From an uncultured Eubacteriales bacterium (GTDB lineage: Bacteria > Bacillota > Clostridia > Peptostreptococcales > Anaerovoracaceae): a DNA stretch of 6,466 nucleotides. Where the stretch lies: the NCBI GenBank assembly GCA_902797345.1, contig CADBSL010000165.1:1-6466 (forward strand), given 5' to 3'. The notes under the pieces are model-generated. The model had not been told where the DNA came from and did not search any database. It worked only from the letters and a program-made list of their open reading frames with translations. Shown in pieces: positions 3,803 through 6,466 of this stretch. The position numbers and the translations under genes were made by a program. Each line of letters starts with the position of its first letter. Position 1 is the first letter of the stretch.

Positions 3803-6466
3803 ATGTATTTATCTGAGATTTCAATCAAACGCCCGGTAGCCACCATCATGCTGGTGCTGATGGTGGTGGTGCTGGGTGTCTATTCCTTTCTATTCACCCC
3901 AAAAGACCTGATGCCGGATATCGAACTGCCGGTGGCTCTGGTCATGACCACCTACAGCGGAGCTTCTCCGGAGGAGATCGAAACGATGATCACGGCACCG
4001 GTGGAGCAGTCCCTGGCGTCAGTGGAGAATCTGGACACCATGGTCTCCTATTCCATGGAAGACACCTCCGTGGTCATGCTGAGTTTTGATGTCAATACGG
4101 ACATGAACTTTGCGACGTTGAACATGCGGGAGGCCATCGCACTGATTTCGGATTATCTGCCGGAGGATGCTACGGAGCCCATGGTCATGAAAATGAACAT
4201 GGATATGCTGCCGGTGATGCAGGTCTATGTGTCGGGGGATATGGAGCTGGAAAAGCTCAATACCACTCTGAAAAACGATATCCTCTCCTATTTTGAACGG
4301 AGCTCCGGCGTGGCTTCGGTTTCCATGCTGGGCGGGGTGGAAGAACAGATCTCCATCGAGTTCAATCAGGAGACCCTAAACGGATACGGACTCAATCTGG
4401 CGACTCTGACCCAGATCCTGGCGGCGGAGAATATCAACCTGCCCAGCGGCGACGTCAATAAAGGGGCGGAGAAGATCATCGTCCGGACCATGGGTGAGTT
4501 CAAGTCCGTGGATGATCTGAAGAACCTGCCTGTCACCGTGGCGGACCGGAGCGTGGTGCGGCTGGGAGAGCTGGCCACCATCACCCAGGGCTACCAGGAG
4601 CAGGAAGCTCTGTCCCGGATCGATGGGAATACCGCCATCGGGATCATGATCTCCAAACAATCCGATGCCAATACGGTGGATGTCTGCGAGGGGATCGAAA
4701 AAGTCATCAAAAAACTCCAGAAGGATTATCCGAACCTGCAGTTTACGGTAGGGTACAACTCCGCCGATTACATCAATCAGGCTATTGGCTCCGTGGGCCG
4801 GTCTGCCCTGGTGGGAGCATTGCTGGCGATCATTTTCGTCTTCCTGTTCCTGGCCAATATCCGGAGTACCCTGGTCATCGCGATCTCCATCCCCACTTCT
4901 CTGCTGGCGACCTTCGCCCTTATGAAGTTCCGGGGGATCACGCTGAATCTGATCACGCTGTTCGCCCTGACCCTTGTGGTGGGGATGCTGGTGGACAACT
5001 CCATCGTTGTGCTGGAGAATATCTACCGATTGCGGCAGACCTCGAAGAATGCCATGGAAGCGGCTGCCAAGGGATCGAAGGAGATCTTCATGGCGGTGGC
5101 GGCCTCCACGCTGACCACCGTGGTGGTCTTCCTGCCCATCGCCCTCAGCGGCGGCATGGCGGGGATGATCTTCAAGGATTTCTGCTTTACCATCGTGATC
5201 GCGCTGCTGGCTTCTCTGGTGGTGGCGATGACGGTGGTGCCCATGTTCTCGTCTAAATTGATGGAGGGGAACATGACGGGACACTATCTGCGGATCGGGA
5301 CCCGGCGGTATAAATACCGGTTCGTCCCCCGATTCACACAATTTATCGAAAAAGTCAAGGCGGCCTACCGGGTCTATGTGGCGAAAGCCCTGCGGAACCG
5401 GAAGAAGGTCGTGCTGGGCTGTATCGCAGCCTTCGCCGTCTCCATCGCGCTGGTGGGGATCGTAGGCTGGGAATTGATGCCGGATATGGATCAGGGGGAA
5501 GTAGAGATCTCTGTCGCTACCCCCTACGGTACGTCACTGGCGGACAAAGATAAGATCATGACTCAGATCGAAGAGTACGTGATGACGGTGCCGGAGGTCG
5601 ATCACGTGGCCCTGACCACGGGAGCTCTGTCGGCGCTGTCCACCGATAACGGTGCCACCATCACCGTGATCCTGAAGCCCATGTCGGAGCGGGATCGGAG
5701 TACGAAGGAAGTGGCCAGCCAGATCAAGAAAGCCATCTCGGATATCCCGGGGGCGGATATCGAGGTCAGCGGTGCGGCCAGCATCGAAGCCATGTTTGCC
5801 AGCCACGACATTTCCATTGAGCTCATGGGCAAGGAAACGGATACCCTGAGGGAGATCGGGAAGGATCTGGAAGAACAGGTGAAACAGCTCAAGGTGGTGG
5901 ATGTGGCGGAACTGGATATCACGGAAGGGAATCCGGAGATCCAGGTGGTCATCGACCGGAATGCGGCATCCTTCTACGGGATCAGCGCCTTTAATGTGGC
6001 TAACGGGCTGTCGAATGCCCTGAGAGGGGTCTCCAGCACCGACGTGAATATCGACGGAGACGATATTTCTGTGCGGCTCTCCCTGAACGACCGGTATTCC
6101 GAGTCGGTGGAGAACATGAAGCAGATCATGATCACCGGAGCCACGGGGCAGTCCGTCCCGGTGGAACAGGTGGCGACGTTCCAATACGACAATTCCCCGG
6201 CATCGATCCAGCACAACAATCAGCAGCGGTATGTGACGCTGAACGTGGACATCGTGGGCAACGACCTGAACGCGGCCAACGAAGAGGTAATGAAAGTCGT
6301 GAACCAGTACCCTCTGCCAGAGGGCTATTATATCAACACCGGCGGTTTGGAAGAACAGATGATGGATGTGTTCGGAGACCTGCTGGCGGCGCTGGTGGTG
6401 GCGATTTTACTGGTCTTTCTGATCCTGGCGGCCCAGTTTGAGTCTGTGACCATGCCCTTTATCGTC
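3803..6466 (+). CDS. RND efflux permease, AcrB-like (3' end cut off by window)
   Basis: This is the inner-membrane, proton-driven pump subunit that pairs with the adaptor upstream. The frame is open from 3803 to the window end, 888 codons without a stop. The family is usually about 1,020-1,050 residues, so roughly 140-160 residues are missing. It opens MYLSEISIKRP, typical of the family, with membrane helix 1 at about 11-30. A porter/docking loop of about 300 residues follows, then helices 2-6 at about 334-353, 356-374, 379-404, 428-449 and 460-482. Helix 7 is at about 533-553, followed by a second loop of about 305 residues, and helix 8 begins near 860. Both large loops have AcrB-like length, so a docking region is probably present. 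Helix 4 reads MLVDNSIVVLEN: Asp398 matches AcrB Asp407, while Asn399 replaces Asp408. The partner Lys of helix 10 lies outside the window. Drug or lipid-like export is likely, but the substrate is unknown. Confidence 0.93.
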   Translation, partial: MYLSEISIKRPVATIMLVLMVVVLGVYSFLFTPKDLMPDIELPVALVMTTYSGASPEEIETMITAPVEQSLASVENLDTMVSYSMEDTSVVMLSFDVNTDMNFATLNMREAIALISDYLPEDATEPMVMKMNMDMLPVMQVYVSGDMELEKLNTTLKNDILSYFERSSGVASVSMLGGVEEQISIEFNQETLNGYGLNLATLTQILAAENINLPSGDVNKGAEKIIVRTMGEFKSVDDLKNLPVTVADRSVVRLGELATITQGYQEQEALSRIDGNTAIGIMISKQSDANTVDVCEGIEKVIKKLQKDYPNLQFTVGYNSADYINQAIGSVGRSALVGALLAIIFVFLFLANIRSTLVIAISIPTSLLATFALMKFRGITLNLITLFALTLVVGMLVDNSIVVLENIYRLRQTSKNAMEAAAKGSKEIFMAVAASTLTTVVVFLPIALSGGMAGMIFKDFCFTIVIALLASLVVAMTVVPMFSSKLMEGNMTGHYLRIGTRRYKYRFVPRFTQFIEKVKAAYRVYVAKALRNRKKVVLGCIAAFAVSIALVGIVGWELMPDMDQGEVEISVATPYGTSLADKDKIMTQIEEYVMTVPEVDHVALTTGALSALSTDNGATITVILKPMSERDRSTKEVASQIKKAISDIPGADIEVSGAASIEAMFASHDISIELMGKETDTLREIGKDLEEQVKQLKVVDVAELDITEGNPEIQVVIDRNAASFYGISAFNVANGLSNALRGVSSTDVNIDGDDISVRLSLNDRYSESVENMKQIMITGATGQSVPVEQVATFQYDNSPASIQHNNQQRYVTLNVDIVGNDLNAANEEVMKVVNQYPLPEGYYINTGGLEEQMMDVFGDLLAALVVAILLVFLILAAQFESVTMPFIV

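Noticed and set aside
4376..5341. 321-codon open frame on the minus strand across the permease
   Set aside because: It is the shadow of the RND frame, rich in His, Gln, Asp and Gly with no recognisable domain. The same applies to the minus-strand frame at 5534-6214.

Overview
The window suggests a Firmicute, most likely of the class Clostridia. This is an inference from gene content, strong AGGAG-type ribosome binding sites, short operons closed by U-tailed hairpins, and an RND efflux adaptor with a very acidic cytoplasmic N-terminus. All genes are GC-rich at third codon positions (many CGG, CTG, ATC and GAG codons). All genes lie on the + strand.

Layout. Bases 1-45 may hold the last codons of an upstream gene. 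Bases 111-239 can fold into a long, bulged, multi-branched RNA of no class I recognise. It sits directly in front of bioY (268-816), the substrate-binding membrane subunit of a biotin ECF transporter. An AT-rich stretch with an inverted repeat and a U-tailed hairpin (883-910) follow. Next comes a second, shortened copy of the same RNA element (934-982), directly in front of a hisC-type PLP aminotransferase (1010-2077). A terminator (2155-2177) closes that unit. A near-consensus promoter (2179-2207) then drives an efflux operon: an RND adaptor (2252-3790) and, 12 bases later, an RND permease (3803 to beyond the window end). A perfect 14-bp palindrome at the expected transcription start looks like the operator of a repressor not encoded here.

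How the genes work together. The adaptor and permease form an AcrAB-like proton-driven exporter. The adaptor keeps the R-x3-L-x6-S hairpin-tip motif used by AcrA-type proteins to dock on TolC, although most Clostridia have no outer membrane. BioY and HisC are metabolic genes with no visible functional link to the pump. What joins them is the shared structured element in both leaders.

The most unusual observation is that repeated element. The full copy closes with a 7-bp stem and a 17-bp bulged helix around three inner hairpins. The second copy keeps the outer stems, their 5-base spacing and the 3' end, and lacks the inside. It may be a mobile or regulatory RNA family, and its identity is unknown to me.
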